Shown here one piece after another: positions 1 to 8,504 of a stretch of 64,000 nucleotides of DNA (the first letter of the stretch is position 1; each line of letters opens with the position of its first letter). The DNA comes from Mycolicibacterium aichiense (GTDB lineage: Bacteria > Actinomycetota > Actinomycetes > Mycobacteriales > Mycobacteriaceae). The stretch covers positions 5,270,001-5,334,000 of the forward strand of contig NZ_AP022561.1 of NCBI RefSeq assembly GCF_010726245.1. The letters run 5' to 3'. The notes under the pieces were generated by a model. The model worked only from the letters and a program-made list of their open reading frames with translations. It was not told where the DNA came from and searched no databases. The translations under genes and the position numbers were made by a program.

Positions 1-174
1 CGCGCTGGCCATGCGCACCAGCGCATCGGCCGATGTGCCTACCCATCCAGATTCGGCGTCACCGAGTCCCACCATCGACTGCAGATGGGACGCCGATAGG
101 GCGGTTGCCTGCTCGCCGATAGCAGATCCGCCACCGAGCAGGCCGTCGACATCAACCTTCAGCTTGTCAGCCAC
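1..174 (-). CDS. WXG100-like ESX secretion protein, 3' end missing
   Basis: 58 codons are visible from a GTG start at 174; the gene runs off the window start, so its C-terminus is unseen. The reading contains LKVDVDGL, then a helix, then SGWVGTSADAL, which is the Trp-x-Gly turn of WXG100-type helical hairpins. The same pattern (LKVDIDGL...SGWVGSSAQAL) occurs in the complete gene at 9334-9657, so the two are paralogues. WXG100 proteins are small helical-hairpin substrates of type VII (ESX) secretion. The gene is divergent from the secreted hydrolase at 398. Identification rests on this comparison and on the absence of stops in the frame. Confidence 0.75.
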   Translation of the reverse strand, partial: MADKLKVDVDGLLGGGSAIGEQATALSASHLQSMVGLGDAESGWVGTSADALVRMASA

Positions 175-245
175 GTCGTCCCTTCCGTACGGATCACCGA
201 ATTTTATGGCGCCCCGCGCGCGGGCGATAGTCGGTCTGTCGACGC

Positions 246-302
246 CGAGATCGACGCCAGCGTGGCCGCCTCTCACACTTCCTCGCGCCAGCGTCGATCT
301 CG
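246..302. repeat. Intergenic inverted repeat, 12-bp arms
   Basis: Bases 246-257 (CGAGATCGACGC) and 291-302 (GCGTCGATCTCG) are perfect reverse complements separated by 33 bases. The repeat lies between the divergent WXG100-like gene and the secreted hydrolase. It could form a cruciform or leader hairpin, or carry a regulator. Function is unknown. Confidence 0.5.
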
Positions 303-321
303 ACCTCGTGCCCACAACTTT

Positions 322-335
322 TGACGACGTCGTCA
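322..335. promoter_or_regulatory. 14-bp perfect palindrome in divergent promoter region
   Basis: TGACGACGTCGTCA is fully self-complementary. It sits 62 bases before the ATG of the secreted hydrolase and about 150 bases before the GTG of the divergent WXG100-like gene. Placement and symmetry suit a dimeric repressor or activator site. The binding protein is not known. Confidence 0.4.
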
Positions 336-397
336 GACTTGTCACAGGTTGGGCCAACCGCCAGACACACCCGGCACGCCACGCTACTTATAGACGA

Positions 398-2512
398 ATG
401 GGTGCAGGGGCGTTTGTCGGTCGTATCGGTGGGCTTGCGGTAGCGCTGGGGATCGGCGTCGCGATCGCCGCCGGAGCCGGACAGGCGGCGGCTGCGCCCG
501 CTGGTGGTTCGGATTCGTCGTCGGCCAGCGCCGCCGGCCCGCACTCCTCGGCACAACACAGCGGGGTCGCGAAGAGCGCGAGGAAAGCCACCGCCGACTC
601 CGGCACGGCCGCAACCAAAGCCAACTCCCGGGCGACCGTTCGGTCGCTGATCACACCGCGAACGACGGCAACGGCCACCGCCACCCGCACTGTGACCGAC
701 GATCCGACCGCCCCGGTCGATTCCCCGGTAACGCTGGTGTTGGCGGCCGCCTCCCGCCGCGAAGCGCAGGCCACCACCCAGACCCAACGCACCGTGGCCG
801 CGGCGACCACGACGGCGGCGACCGCCGATGTACCCGCCATCCCCACTCCGGTGGTGGCTATCCCGCAGACCGCGCCATTGGCGTTCCTGCAACACATCCC
901 GGTCCTGGGTCCGGTCCTGTTCACCCCGATCGTGGCGTTCATCCACCAGATCCCGGTCTTCGGCGACGTGCTCCACCCGCTGTTCGGCTATCCGGTGCAC
1001 CCGGGGGCATCGCCCAATGCCGCACAACCTCGCGACGTCAAGGTGGTCTCGTTCGACGGCACCCAGATCTACGTCCACTTCATGCCCGCGTCCGGGCTGC
1101 AGGAAGGCACCCAGGCGCCGACGATCTTCTACGGACCCGGATTGGGCATGCCCGGCCAGACGAGCATCGACGGCAGCGTCGTCGACGGCGTTCTCACCAA
1201 CGCCCTGGGCATGCCGAGCATCCTCGCCCTGCGCAAGGCCGGCTACAACGTCGTGACGTGGGACCCCCGCGGTGAATACAGTTCGGGCGGCCAGCTGCAG
1301 ATCGACTCGCCGGACTACGAGGCCCGCGACGTATCGGCGATCATCAGCTGGGTCGCCAGTCAGCCGGAGGTCAAGCTGGACGGCCAACCGTCCGACCTCG
1401 ACCCCCGCATGGGTATGGTCGGCGCGTCCTACGGCGGTGGCATCCAATTGGTCACGGCGGCAACCGATCACCGCGTCGACGCGATCGTGCCGACCATCGC
1501 CTGGAACAGCCTGACCAGCTCGCTCTACAAGGCTCAGTCGTTCAAGAGCGGCTGGGGAACGTTGCTGTCGACCGTGCTGGTCCTCACGCTGGCCCGCACC
1601 AATCCGAAGATCATTCCCGCCACCATCTACGGCGATCTGACCGGACATCTGACGCCTGCAGACGTGGCGCTGCTGGAGGAACGCGGACCCGGGCTCCCGA
1701 CAGATCTTCTCAGCAAGATCACCGCCCCCACACTGTTGATCGAGGGGACCGTCGACACCCTGTTCACGTTGCAGGAGGCCAACGCCAACGCATTGGCGCT
1801 GATCGGCAACAACGTCGACACCAAGGTGATCTGGTTCTGTGGCGGCCACGGCCTGTGCACCAACGACCTGTTCAACACCGGCGGTGTGCTGGTCCAGAAG
1901 CGCACCCTGGAGTGGCTCGATCACTACGTCAAAGAGGATGCGGCGGTGCAGACCGGCCCGCAGTTCGAGTGGGTTGACCAACGGGGCCAACATCTTTCGT
2001 CCGCCTCCTACGATTTGACGCCGAGCGATCCGGTGTTGGTGTCCAGCACCAAGACCCGGACCTTGCCGCTGGTGCCGTTCCTGGGGGCCGGCGGCCTGTT
2101 CGGCGTGGTGCCGATCGGATCGTCGCGGGCCATCGATGCGCTGAACTACACGACGCCGGCCGTCACCTCCACCACCTACGTCGTCGGCGCACCGCACCTG
2201 AGTTTCACCTATTCCGGCACCGGCAGTGGAGATCACCTCTACGCCCAGCTCGTCGACAACTCCACCGGGCAGGTGCTGGGCAATCAGGTGACCCCGATCA
2301 AGGTGACCCTGGACGGCACCGAGCGCGTCGCCGACGTCGACCTCGAGATGGTGGCCCAGACACTCAAACCCGGCCAGAAGGTCACCCTGCAGGTGTTCGG
2401 GTCGTCGGCCTCCTACCGCGCGGTCGGAGCGCTGGGCTCGGTCACCGTGTCGAACCTGGAACTGTCACTGCCGACCGTCGACCCGTCTTCCATTACCGTC
2501 AACGCGGCCTAG
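398..2512 (+). CDS. Large secreted alpha/beta hydrolase (S15/CocE-like)
   Basis: 704 aa from ATG 398; the frame stays open further upstream, but this ATG is followed at once by a hydrophobic export signal (LAVALGIGVAIAAG) and an Ala-rich cleavage region. Residues about 45-200 are a Ser/Ala/Thr-rich low-complexity linker. The alpha/beta-hydrolase core follows. The nucleophile elbow GASYGG places Ser344; Asp453 (GTVDTLF) and His484 (GGHGLC) complete a plausible triad. A beta-rich C-terminal region of about 150 aa resembles the jelly-roll end of X-Pro dipeptidyl-peptidase/CocE enzymes. It probably cleaves esters or peptides outside the membrane; the substrate is unknown. The linker style matches the genes at 5673 and 54628. 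Confidence 0.8.
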   Translation: MGAGAFVGRIGGLAVALGIGVAIAAGAGQAAAAPAGGSDSSSASAAGPHSSAQHSGVAKSARKATADSGTAATKANSRATVRSLITPRTTATATATRTVTDDPTAPVDSPVTLVLAAASRREAQATTQTQRTVAAATTTAATADVPAIPTPVVAIPQTAPLAFLQHIPVLGPVLFTPIVAFIHQIPVFGDVLHPLFGYPVHPGASPNAAQPRDVKVVSFDGTQIYVHFMPASGLQEGTQAPTIFYGPGLGMPGQTSIDGSVVDGVLTNALGMPSILALRKAGYNVVTWDPRGEYSSGGQLQIDSPDYEARDVSAIISWVASQPEVKLDGQPSDLDPRMGMVGASYGGGIQLVTAATDHRVDAIVPTIAWNSLTSSLYKAQSFKSGWGTLLSTVLVLTLARTNPKIIPATIYGDLTGHLTPADVALLEERGPGLPTDLLSKITAPTLLIEGTVDTLFTLQEANANALALIGNNVDTKVIWFCGGHGLCTNDLFNTGGVLVQKRTLEWLDHYVKEDAAVQTGPQFEWVDQRGQHLSSASYDLTPSDPVLVSSTKTRTLPLVPFLGAGGLFGVVPIGSSRAIDALNYTTPAVTSTTYVVGAPHLSFTYSGTGSGDHLYAQLVDNSTGQVLGNQVTPIKVTLDGTERVADVDLEMVAQTLKPGQKVTLQVFGSSASYRAVGALGSVTVSNLELSLPTVDPSSITVNAA

Positions 2513-3747
2513 CTGTCGCGCTCCGCCGGTATCTCGTTGCCGGGCAGGCGTTTCAGCGCACGCGCCAACGCCAGCTGGGCGAGGGCGAAGACGCCCAGCG
2601 CAGCGCCCACGATGCCGAACGACCCGTAAGCGGTGGCGCCAGCGGTGAACGCACCGCCGACCAGGCTGTCCACCCCAACCGAGGCTGCCGTCCTGCCGAA
2701 CTCGGATGCGGCGGTGACACCGCCCGCGTGTTCGAGCGGGGTCAGCTCCTGTCGCCAGCGCGTCAGAACCAACCGGGCGCAGACGTTGCTGACGCCGAAC
2801 AGGAAGACCGCCACCACCATGATCCACAGGTTCACCGGCATCCAGCCGACCGCGAGAAGCAACGTCCCGCCCACTCCCGCGAACATCCACCCGCGCCCGG
2901 AGCCGCGGCGCACCGTGACCGCATACAGCAGTGCGCCCGCCACCCCGCCGAGGGCGAAGGCCGATCCGACGTGACCGGCCATGTGCGGTTGGTGCAGAAG
3001 GCCTTTGGCGAAGAACGCGCTCAGGTCCTTGCGTAATTCGTAGAGGTGGAACAGCATCAGACCGACGACCACCATCAGCAGGTACCGGTTCTTGAGGATG
3101 TACTTCACCCCCGCCCATGCCCCGCCGTGAGCGTGGTTGCGATCTTCGACGGGAATGGCCGGACGCTCAGGGATCAGCAGATAGCATGCCGCCGACAGCG
3201 CGAATCCGACCGGAATAACGATGTGCGACACGATTTCGGCTGAGAAGACCATCAGCCCGCTGAGCATGAGTGGCCCGACGACAGCACCGACCTCGAACGC
3301 CAACTCATAGCGGGAGTTGATTCTGTCCAGCAGCTGCGGACGATGGCCGGCGAGTTCGAGTGGAATCGTGTGCACGGAGGTGTCGACGTATCCGCGGATC
3401 AGCGCTTCGGCGCTGTAACACACCATCACCCACGTCAGGGTCGCCAAGCCGAATGCCATCGCAGCGGGTATGCCGGCCAGCACAACGCCGCGCAGCAGCG
3501 TCGACACCGCCAGCACACGCCGCGCCCCGAACCGCTCGGTCGGCCAGCCACCGAGGTAGGTGCCCACCATGTGCAGGGCGGTGCCGAATGCGGAGAAGAA
3601 CGCGGCGGTGCCCAATGATCCTGACAAGTCGGCGACGAGCAGGGGTTGCGCCAAATGCACTGCGCTGTTGGCAATCTGGGTCAGCAGGACACCGCTGAGC
3701 AGCCCACCCAGGCGCGCCGAACTGGCCTCGCCGGACCCGAGATTCAC
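2509..3747 (-). CDS. MFS transporter
   Basis: 412 aa from GTG 3747, which lies one base after the TGA of the upstream GAP-family gene, so translation is probably coupled. An in-frame start further upstream would overlap that gene heavily and encode a non-membrane N-terminus. The sequence has about 12 hydrophobic segments and an MFS-like loop with GGWPTERFGARR after helix 2, resembling the DRxGRR signature. A soluble loop of about 20 aa joins the two halves. It is likely an efflux-type facilitator; the substrate cannot be inferred. The 3' end overlaps the convergent hydrolase stop by 4 bases. Confidence 0.85.
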   Translation of the reverse strand: MNLGSGEASSARLGGLLSGVLLTQIANSAVHLAQPLLVADLSGSLGTAAFFSAFGTALHMVGTYLGGWPTERFGARRVLAVSTLLRGVVLAGIPAAMAFGLATLTWVMVCYSAEALIRGYVDTSVHTIPLELAGHRPQLLDRINSRYELAFEVGAVVGPLMLSGLMVFSAEIVSHIVIPVGFALSAACYLLIPERPAIPVEDRNHAHGGAWAGVKYILKNRYLLMVVVGLMLFHLYELRKDLSAFFAKGLLHQPHMAGHVGSAFALGGVAGALLYAVTVRRGSGRGWMFAGVGGTLLLAVGWMPVNLWIMVVAVFLFGVSNVCARLVLTRWRQELTPLEHAGGVTAASEFGRTAASVGVDSLVGGAFTAGATAYGSFGIVGAALGVFALAQLALARALKRLPGNEIPAERDS

Positions 3748-3748
3748 A

Positions 3749-4510
3749 TCAGTGCTTCGGCATGTGCTCGAAGGCACCGTGGCCGACGAACAGGGCCGCG
3801 GCCAGCAGTAGCACCGCGACAATCCAGCGGCCATGCACCTTCATGACGCGCTCGTATCCCTCCTTGATCCGGTCGGCGGCACCCGGTCGAACCATCTCGA
3901 TGACCGTCGGCGTCAGCGCGGGCACTACGGCGATGACCGCGAAAATCACAGCGCCGAGCGCACGTTCGGGGCGGTCACCGATCTGCAGGATCTGATGGCC
4001 CGCGGCGATCGCGATCGGAAAGACCTTCGGGTGCAGACCGCACACCGCGAAGCCGGCCATCGCGGCGCGGGTGATCCGTTGATGGTCAGGCAGATCCGCC
4101 TTCGGATCAAGCCCCGGGAAACGCGCAGTGAGCCGGGTCCGCAACTTGCCGGGACGGTGCTCGGGCTTGGACACGTCCGTGATCGGCTTGTGTCGGAGTG
4201 CACCGGTCGCGCGGCGGATGCCGATCGCCAGCAGCGCGGCCGCGATCAGAAGCCGGACGATAAAACCCGGCCATGAGCCGTGGTCGGCGCCGGAGGCCGG
4301 CGCCCCGGTCAGCGCGGCGACACCGACACCGATGCCGGTGGCGAACGCGATGCCGACGACGGCACCTCCGGAGAACGCCAAGGTCGCCTGTCGAGGAACT
4401 TTCTTGTCGCTGGCGACCACCAGTCCGAGCACCAGCGTCTCGGGGCTGAACAACAACGCGAGTGCGAGCGTCGCGATGACCGCAAGATGCGTACTCACAG
4501 GCACATCCAC
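3749..4510 (-). CDS. GAP-family (LysE/Sap-like) membrane protein
   Basis: 253 aa with about six hydrophobic segments: the N-terminal STHLAVIATLALALLFSPE, a glycine-rich second segment, and a C-terminal WIVAVLLLAAALFVGHGAF. A basic cytoplasmic loop near residues 100-135 separates two halves, as in GAP/SfLAP proteins. Mycobacterial members have been linked to glycolipid export or addressing, but the substrate here is unknown. It is the first gene of a two-gene unit with the MFS transporter and starts 17 bases downstream of the LLM oxidoreductase stop, so all three may be co-transcribed. Confidence 0.75.
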   Translation of the reverse strand: MDVPVSTHLAVIATLALALLFSPETLVLGLVVASDKKVPRQATLAFSGGAVVGIAFATGIGVGVAALTGAPASGADHGSWPGFIVRLLIAAALLAIGIRRATGALRHKPITDVSKPEHRPGKLRTRLTARFPGLDPKADLPDHQRITRAAMAGFAVCGLHPKVFPIAIAAGHQILQIGDRPERALGAVIFAVIAVVPALTPTVIEMVRPGAADRIKEGYERVMKVHGRWIVAVLLLAAALFVGHGAFEHMPKH

Positions 4511-4527
4511 GCCGGCATGGCGGCAGG

Positions 4528-5568
4528 TTACCGCGCCGGACGCTCCGGCGCGGTACGTTGCGACAGTTGTCGCGCCACCTCGCCGTAGCGCTCGAAACGC
4601 TCCGGATCCCCCAGCGCGTTGTAGAGCACGATGCGGGTTGCGGTCTCGCCGTATCGCTCGGCCAGCGCGCCGGCCAGCCCGTCCCAGGTCGATTCGGTGG
4701 CGAACGTGGCGATGTGGTCGTCGGTGATCTGCGCAGCCATCCCGTTGACGTCGCCGGCCTTCTGCTTCTCCCGGATGCGGGCGGTGGTGCCGTCGAAGCC
4801 GGCCTCATCCCAGATGAACGCATAGTTGGGGGTGCTGCCGTAGAAGCTCATGGAGAACCGCACCCGCTCCCGCTCGGCCGCGCGCTCCTCCTCGGTGTCG
4901 CCGACGATGGTCATCACCGGCACGATCAGCGCGATGTCGGACGCCGAGCGCCCTGATTTCGCCGCGCCCTCAGCGACTTTGGGCACCACATGGCGGGCGA
5001 TGTAGCCGGGCTCTCCGATCGGGTGGACGTGCACGCCGTCGGCCACCTCACCGGCCATCCGAAGCATCCAGGGGTTCACCGCCGCGATGTCGACCTTCGG
5101 GTCGGGCTCGTCGATGGGCCCGGCACTCCACTGCGGCGTGATGAAGTCCAGGTTGTAGAACTCGCCGTGGTGATCGAGGGTGCCGGTGCGGAACGCGGTA
5201 AAGCAGGCCTTGACGGCCAGCACATAGTCGCGCAGTCGCGGCCCGGGACGTTCGAACTGGGTGCCATAGCGCCGCACGACGTGGGTGCGAACCTGGGTGC
5301 CCAACCCCAGCCGGAAGCGTCCCCCGCTTCCCTCCTGCAATTCCCACGCGGTCGCTGCCGTGATGAACGGGCTGCGCGGAAACGCCACCGCGACACCGGT
5401 CGAGAGCTGGAGTCCCGGCGCAGCTTGCGATGCCACCGCGGCGTTGAGATACGGCGTCCGGCCGGTCTCGGTGAAGAGCATGCCGGAGAAGCCGGCGGCC
5501 TGAGTGCGTTGGGCGAGGCTGCCGATTTCTCCCAGCGGCAGCGCAGTGGTCATGACGTCGACGTCCAC
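4528..5568 (-). CDS. LLM-class F420-dependent oxidoreductase (TIGR03617-like)
   Basis: 346 aa from GTG 5568 (MDVDVMTTALPLGEIG), the position where family members usually begin. A longer frame from 5658 would leave only 14 bases to the divergent gene at 5673 and add a basic, unlike N-terminus. The TIM-barrel LLM features are present: LQLSTGVAVAFPRSP, RFRLGLGTQVRTHV, a DYVLAVKA segment, and the AAVNPWMLRMAGEVADGVHVHPIGE region that lines the F420 pocket. It probably catalyses an F420H2-dependent reduction or oxidation of an unknown substrate. It lies 17 bases upstream of the GAP-family gene. Confidence 0.85.
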   Translation of the reverse strand: MDVDVMTTALPLGEIGSLAQRTQAAGFSGMLFTETGRTPYLNAAVASQAAPGLQLSTGVAVAFPRSPFITAATAWELQEGSGGRFRLGLGTQVRTHVVRRYGTQFERPGPRLRDYVLAVKACFTAFRTGTLDHHGEFYNLDFITPQWSAGPIDEPDPKVDIAAVNPWMLRMAGEVADGVHVHPIGEPGYIARHVVPKVAEGAAKSGRSASDIALIVPVMTIVGDTEEERAAERERVRFSMSFYGSTPNYAFIWDEAGFDGTTARIREKQKAGDVNGMAAQITDDHIATFATESTWDGLAGALAERYGETATRIVLYNALGDPERFERYGEVARQLSQRTAPERPAR

Positions 5569-5672
5569 CGGACGAATCGTAACGGCGTCGCCGAAACGCC
5601 ATGCGGGGTTGCGTCGCAGATCTAGTCTGTGCGACAGCTGTGCAATAACTGTGGGCAAGAGATCGGGGAAGC

Positions 5673-7325
5673 ATGACGACGATCAAGCAGGTGTGTCTGG
5701 GAGTTGCGGTCGCCGGTGTGGTCGCCGGGGCCGGCTCGGCGGTGGCGACTGCGGTGGCTTCGGCGGATACCGGGTCATCCGATTCGCAGAGCGCGTCGCG
5801 CGGCACCTCTGCGTCGTCGTCGGCGTCGACCGCCCGTTCACGCAAGCCGGCGGCGAAGGGCGGCAGTGCGGTCACCGGTCCGAAGCGGACACAGGCACCG
5901 ACCGCATCCGTCGCTGCCCCCACGGCGAAGCGGACCGCCGCAACCATCGCGCCACTGAAAGTCGCGGCGGCGCTCGCACTTCCGAAGCTCCCAGCGCTGC
6001 CGCTGCCGCCGTTGCCTGCTCCGCCCGCCGGCGCCAAGAGCACCGCCTATTCCTACCGGGACCGCAACATCAGTGCGTCGGCCGTCGTCGTCACCAACAA
6101 CGTCGCCGACCCGACCAACACTCACGTGCTGGTGATCGGCGTCGACGGCACCAACATGCGGCGGATCCTCGCCCAGCCCGACCTGAACGTGAACTTCGTC
6201 AGCCTGATGAACGCCAGCACCACCGGCATCGCGTCGATCGTCGGCCACACCACGATCTCCAACCCGTCGTGGACCGCAATCCTCACCGGAGCGTGGGACA
6301 ACCAGACCGGCGTGATCAACAACCTCTTCACCGCCGACACCTATATGAAGTGGCCGACCGTCTTCAATCAGCTCGAGGCCTACAACTCCGAGATCGACAC
6401 CATGGCGATCGCGGACTGGAGCGTGATCACCGACATCGCCAAGGCCGGCCTCTACCCCGTCGACACGCCGGTGCTGGTTCCGCAGGTCCCCGGTGACTCC
6501 AACTGGTCACTGACCGACGCCGAGGTGACCGCCCAGACCGTCGCGGCGATCCAGAGCGGTGAGCCCCCGAACTTCCTGTTTTCCTATCTGGTGCAGGTCG
6601 ACGAGGCCGGGCACCAATTCGGTGGTGGCTCACAGCAATACGCTGATGCCATCCACCGCACTGACGAGAACCTCGGCGCGATCATGGACGCGGTCAACAA
6701 CTCCGGCGAGAACTGGACGGTCATCGTGGTCACCGATCACGGCCATCAACCGCAACTGGGCTTCGGACACGGCTTCCAGTCCCCCGACGAGACCTCCACC
6801 TGGGTCATCGCCAACGGCGCCGGCTTCACCGCAGGGCAGATGAATCTGGCCTACTCGATCGTCGACGTCACCCCGACCGTCCTGGACCTGTTCGGCGCTC
6901 CCCCGCCGCCGGGATCCAACGGGGTGTCGCTGACGACGCTGGGTTCGAGTTCGGTCACCCCCAACGACCTCCAGCAGGCGCTCAAAGACGCGATCGCGCG
7001 CAACGGGTGGCCGGACATCCAAACCAACGTCGCGCTGAGCGTGCGGACGATCTTCGCGAGCATCCCGTACTTCCTGGACGGCGGGATCACCAGTCTGACT
7101 GCCACGCTGCAGGGGATCGTCGACCAGAACGTCTTCCTGATCAGCCAGCTCGCCGCGGTGTCGCAGGTGGTGGTTCAGGTCCTTGGGAATGTGTCGATCG
7201 CAGCCACCAGCGCGCTCGCCGAACTGGTGGCCTGGATGACCGGGGTGGACATCTTCGCGAAGGGTTACCCGCAGGATCCACCTGCCGGTGCGACACAGAA
7301 CGAGCCCTCGGTGTTGGTGGCCTGA
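5673..7325 (+). CDS. Secreted type I phosphodiesterase / alkaline-phosphatase-fold enzyme
   Basis: 550 aa, ATG with GGGGAAGC upstream. Residues 1-31 are an export signal ending ASADTGSSDS. Residues about 32-120 are a Ser/Ala/Lys-rich linker. The catalytic domain has metal-site motifs of the nucleotide pyrophosphatase/phosphodiesterase family: VIGVDGTN (about residue 157), HTTISNPSWTAIL holding the nucleophilic Ser/Thr (about 197-201), DEAGHQFG, VTDHGH (about 354) and GHGF. Two zinc ions are expected. The C-terminal ~130 aa are hydrophobic and helical, perhaps associated with the membrane. It likely hydrolyses phosphodiesters or phosphomonoesters in the periplasm or outside the cell. Confidence 0.85.
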   Translation: MTTIKQVCLGVAVAGVVAGAGSAVATAVASADTGSSDSQSASRGTSASSSASTARSRKPAAKGGSAVTGPKRTQAPTASVAAPTAKRTAATIAPLKVAAALALPKLPALPLPPLPAPPAGAKSTAYSYRDRNISASAVVVTNNVADPTNTHVLVIGVDGTNMRRILAQPDLNVNFVSLMNASTTGIASIVGHTTISNPSWTAILTGAWDNQTGVINNLFTADTYMKWPTVFNQLEAYNSEIDTMAIADWSVITDIAKAGLYPVDTPVLVPQVPGDSNWSLTDAEVTAQTVAAIQSGEPPNFLFSYLVQVDEAGHQFGGGSQQYADAIHRTDENLGAIMDAVNNSGENWTVIVVTDHGHQPQLGFGHGFQSPDETSTWVIANGAGFTAGQMNLAYSIVDVTPTVLDLFGAPPPPGSNGVSLTTLGSSSVTPNDLQQALKDAIARNGWPDIQTNVALSVRTIFASIPYFLDGGITSLTATLQGIVDQNVFLISQLAAVSQVVVQVLGNVSIAATSALAELVAWMTGVDIFAKGYPQDPPAGATQNEPSVLVA

Positions 7326-7357
7326 CCACACGGCACCGGTAGGCCATACTCACTCCG

Positions 7358-8206
7358 ATGAGTACCTACGTCGTCACCGGCTCCGCATCGGGCATGGGCC
7401 GGGCAGTCGCTGAGCGGCTGCGGGCCAACGGGCACACCGTGATCGGGGTGGACGTCCAGCCCGCCGATGTGGTGGCCGATCTGTCCACTCCGGCCGGTCG
7501 CCGTACGGCCGCTGACGCCGTCCTGGCCGCCTGCGGTGGACGCCTTGACGGTGCGGTGCTGGCGGCCGGCGTCGGACCGACTCCGGGTCGGGATCAGCCA
7601 CGCCGCATCCTCGAGGTCAACTACTTCGGCGTCGTCGAACTGCTGCAGGCGTGGCGGCCGGCGCTGGCCGCCGGTGAACGCGCCAAAGTCGTGGCGTTCT
7701 CCAGCAATTCGACGACCACCATGCCGGCGATACCAGCCCGCGCGATCCGGGCGTTGCTGGTCGGTGACGGCGACAAGGCCGCTCGGGCCCTGCGCATCTT
7801 CGGTCGCGCCGCGTCGTCGATGGCATACGGCGCGTCAAAGGTGGCGCTGAGCCGCTGGGTACGCCGTCACGCGGTGACCCGCGACTGGGCCGGCGCCGGG
7901 ATCCGCCTCAATGCCCTCGCTCCGGGCGCCATCCTGACGCCACTGCTGGAGAAGCAGCTGTCCACCCCGGCTGAGGCCAAGGCCATCAATTCGTTCCCGG
8001 TACCGATCGGCGGTTTCGGCGACGCCGGGCATCTGGCCGAGTGGGTGGTCTTCATGCTGTCCGATTCCGCGGATTTCCTCTGTGGCAGTGTCGTTTTCGT
8101 CGATGGCGGGTCTGACGCCTATTTCCGTTCCGATGACTGGCCGGGCCCGGTTCCGGCCCGACGGTTGGTGCCGTATCTGCGAAAGTTCCGTAGCTTCTCG
8201 AAGTGA
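7358..8206 (+). CDS. Short-chain dehydrogenase/reductase
   Basis: 282 aa classical SDR. The nucleotide-binding motif TGSASGMG is at residues 7-14, VLAAGVG replaces NNAG, and the catalytic YGASK falls near residues 156-160 with a Ser upstream in the AFSSNS segment. The C-terminal GSVVFVDGGSDA is typical of SDR ends. An insertion (about residues 128-150, RAIRALLVGDGDKAARALR) between the Ser and Tyr motifs resembles hydroxysteroid-dehydrogenase-like members. The substrate is unknown. It is 32 bases downstream of the phosphodiesterase gene. Confidence 0.88.
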   Translation: MSTYVVTGSASGMGRAVAERLRANGHTVIGVDVQPADVVADLSTPAGRRTAADAVLAACGGRLDGAVLAAGVGPTPGRDQPRRILEVNYFGVVELLQAWRPALAAGERAKVVAFSSNSTTTMPAIPARAIRALLVGDGDKAARALRIFGRAASSMAYGASKVALSRWVRRHAVTRDWAGAGIRLNALAPGAILTPLLEKQLSTPAEAKAINSFPVPIGGFGDAGHLAEWVVFMLSDSADFLCGSVVFVDGGSDAYFRSDDWPGPVPARRLVPYLRKFRSFSK

Positions 8207-8243
8207 ATTGCCTCACCGCCCCACTCCGGTAAGTTTGCTGAGT

Positions 8244-8504
8244 GTGGGGATTTCGCTGACGGATCTGGAAAGGTGGATTCCGGGATCGATACGCGCGGTG
8301 GCCGCAGCTGCCACCACTCGCGCGAACCACGTGCGTGAGGTCGCCCATGATCAGCGAGGCCGCGGGACGCTTTCACCCAGCGAGTACAACGATGCCATTC
8401 GGGCAGCCTTGGTCGCGACGACCGGTCGTGACCTCTATCAGGACATAGACGCGCAGATGTCAAGCCGCTACAACGCAGTCACTGAAACGACGGAACCAAA
8501 ATGA
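8244..8504 (+). CDS. Short ESX-substrate-like protein, possibly a deletion remnant
   Basis: 86 aa from GTG 8244, with TAAGTT 8 bases upstream as a possible -10. The first ~30 residues (ISLTDLERWIPGSIRAV...) resemble the N-terminal helix of long mycobacterial proteins that start LT-x-D-x-x-RW and normally continue through a helical hairpin into a DUF1023-type hydrolase. Here the frame passes directly to an unrelated acidic end (SPSEYNDAIRAALVATTGRD...). It overlaps the next lipoprotein by ATGA, so the pair is coupled. Whether it is a complete small protein or an internal-deletion product cannot be decided from sequence alone. Confidence 0.6.
   Translation: MGISLTDLERWIPGSIRAVAAAATTRANHVREVAHDQRGRGTLSPSEYNDAIRAALVATTGRDLYQDIDAQMSSRYNAVTETTEPK

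Noticed and set aside
194..2236. Long minus-strand open frame (680 codons) opposite the secreted hydrolase
   Set aside because: High-GC codon bias leaves antisense frames open; it has Arg/Gly-rich, non-domain sequence and no ribosome site, while the plus strand encodes a clear hydrolase.
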